This document shows, one piece after another, positions 34,028 through 34,105 of a stretch of DNA of 34,105 nucleotides (within the stretch, counting starts at the first letter, position 1; each line of letters opens with the position of its first letter). The notes under the pieces were generated by a model. The model made no database searches. It worked only from the letters and a program-made list of their open reading frames with translations, and had not been told where the DNA came from. Source of the DNA: Lachnospiraceae bacterium (GTDB lineage: Bacteria; Bacillota; Clostridia; Lachnospirales; Lachnospiraceae). The stretch covers positions 1 through 34,105 of the forward strand of contig JAAVXK010000077.1 in assembly GCA_022790615.1 (NCBI GenBank), given 5' to 3'. A program made the translations under genes and the position numbers.

Positions 34028-34038
34028 ATGATTGTCTA
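33964..34038. repeat. 13-nt direct repeat flanking the antitoxin terminator hairpin
   Basis: TTATGATTGTCTA occurs at 33964-33976 and again at 34026-34038, 62 bases apart, on either side of the hairpin. The second copy overlaps the toxin codons for Ile-Asp-Asn-His. The repeat may allow alternative pairing between mRNA and antisense RNA. Confidence 0.7.
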
Positions 34039-34096
34039 TGTAAGACAGTGCCGCAAATAAAACAAGTAATAATGTAAGAACTTCCATTATACTCAT
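34016..34096 (-). CDS. putative holin-like type I toxin peptide (26 aa)
   Basis: ATG at 34096 opens 26 codons ending in TAG at 34016; an in-frame TGA nine bases upstream closes the frame. The peptide is MSIMEVLTLLLVLFAALSYI followed by DNHKKK: one hydrophobic helix with a short basic tail, the classic form of Fst, TxpA, BsrG and holin-like toxins, which insert in the membrane when overproduced. Met4 is an alternative start giving MEVLTLLL, a common beginning in this family. No clear ribosome site lies in the nine bases left before the window edge, so the promoter and leader are outside. An antisense RNA gene overlaps the 3' end and a terminator follows. Too short for ordinary gene callers. 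Confidence rests on the combination rather than on length. Confidence 0.75.
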   Translation of the reverse strand: MSIMEVLTLLLVLFAALSYIDNHKKK

Positions 34097-34105
34097 CGGG
34101 CATCA

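Overview
The window looks like a chromosomal segment of a low-to-mid GC Firmicute, most likely a Lachnospiraceae-type gut or rumen Clostridia (Roseburia, Butyrivibrio or Eubacterium-like). The reasons are strong AGGAGG ribosome sites, a T-box in front of pheST, a secreted GH10 xylanase with lectin modules, a SpoIID-like cell-wall protein, and teichoic-acid-type glycerophosphate polymerases. The genus is inference; there is no rRNA or tRNA here to settle it.

Region 1 (1-11500, all minus strand) is an envelope-polymer operon. In transcription order it encodes a large glycerophosphotransferase (824 aa), a GT2-glycerophosphotransferase fusion (755 aa), ABC permease and ATPase (TagG/TagH type), glycerol-3-phosphate cytidylyltransferase (TagD), a second GT2-glycerophosphotransferase fusion (715 aa), a single-domain glycerophosphotransferase (371 aa) and an LCP-family ligase that runs off the left edge. 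Together they could make CDP-glycerol, build a glycosyl/glycerol-phosphate polymer on a lipid carrier, flip it across the membrane and attach it to peptidoglycan. No TagO/TagA-like initiation gene is in view. A promoter-like sequence lies just upstream at about 11480.

Region 2 (11571-17192, minus) holds an AT-rich beta-propeller protein, an MBOAT/SGNH acylation pair that probably decorates an exported glycan, and an orphan biotin-dependent carboxyltransferase subunit.

Region 3 (17384-21700) is the pheS-pheT operon under a clear T-box riboswitch. It is flanked on both sides by copies of a 34-nt hairpin element and carries a perfect 17-bp stem-loop between the T-box terminator and pheS.

Region 4 (21737-25213, plus) encodes an OPT-family transporter, an orphan PqqD-domain protein and a YihY/BrkB membrane protein. 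Region 5 (25235-33268, minus) encodes a SpoIID-domain wall protein, a MATE transporter, a GH10 xylanase with two tandem ricin-type lectin domains, and a sugar-phosphate isomerase/epimerase-like TIM barrel. Several large inverted repeats and a 21-nt tandem repeat occupy the gaps.

Region 6 (33269-34105) is AT-rich. It ends in what I read as a type I toxin-antitoxin module: a 26-codon membrane-peptide gene on the minus strand, faced by a short antisense RNA with its own promoter and terminator on the plus strand. It is easily missed because the peptide is so short, and it is the most interesting element here.
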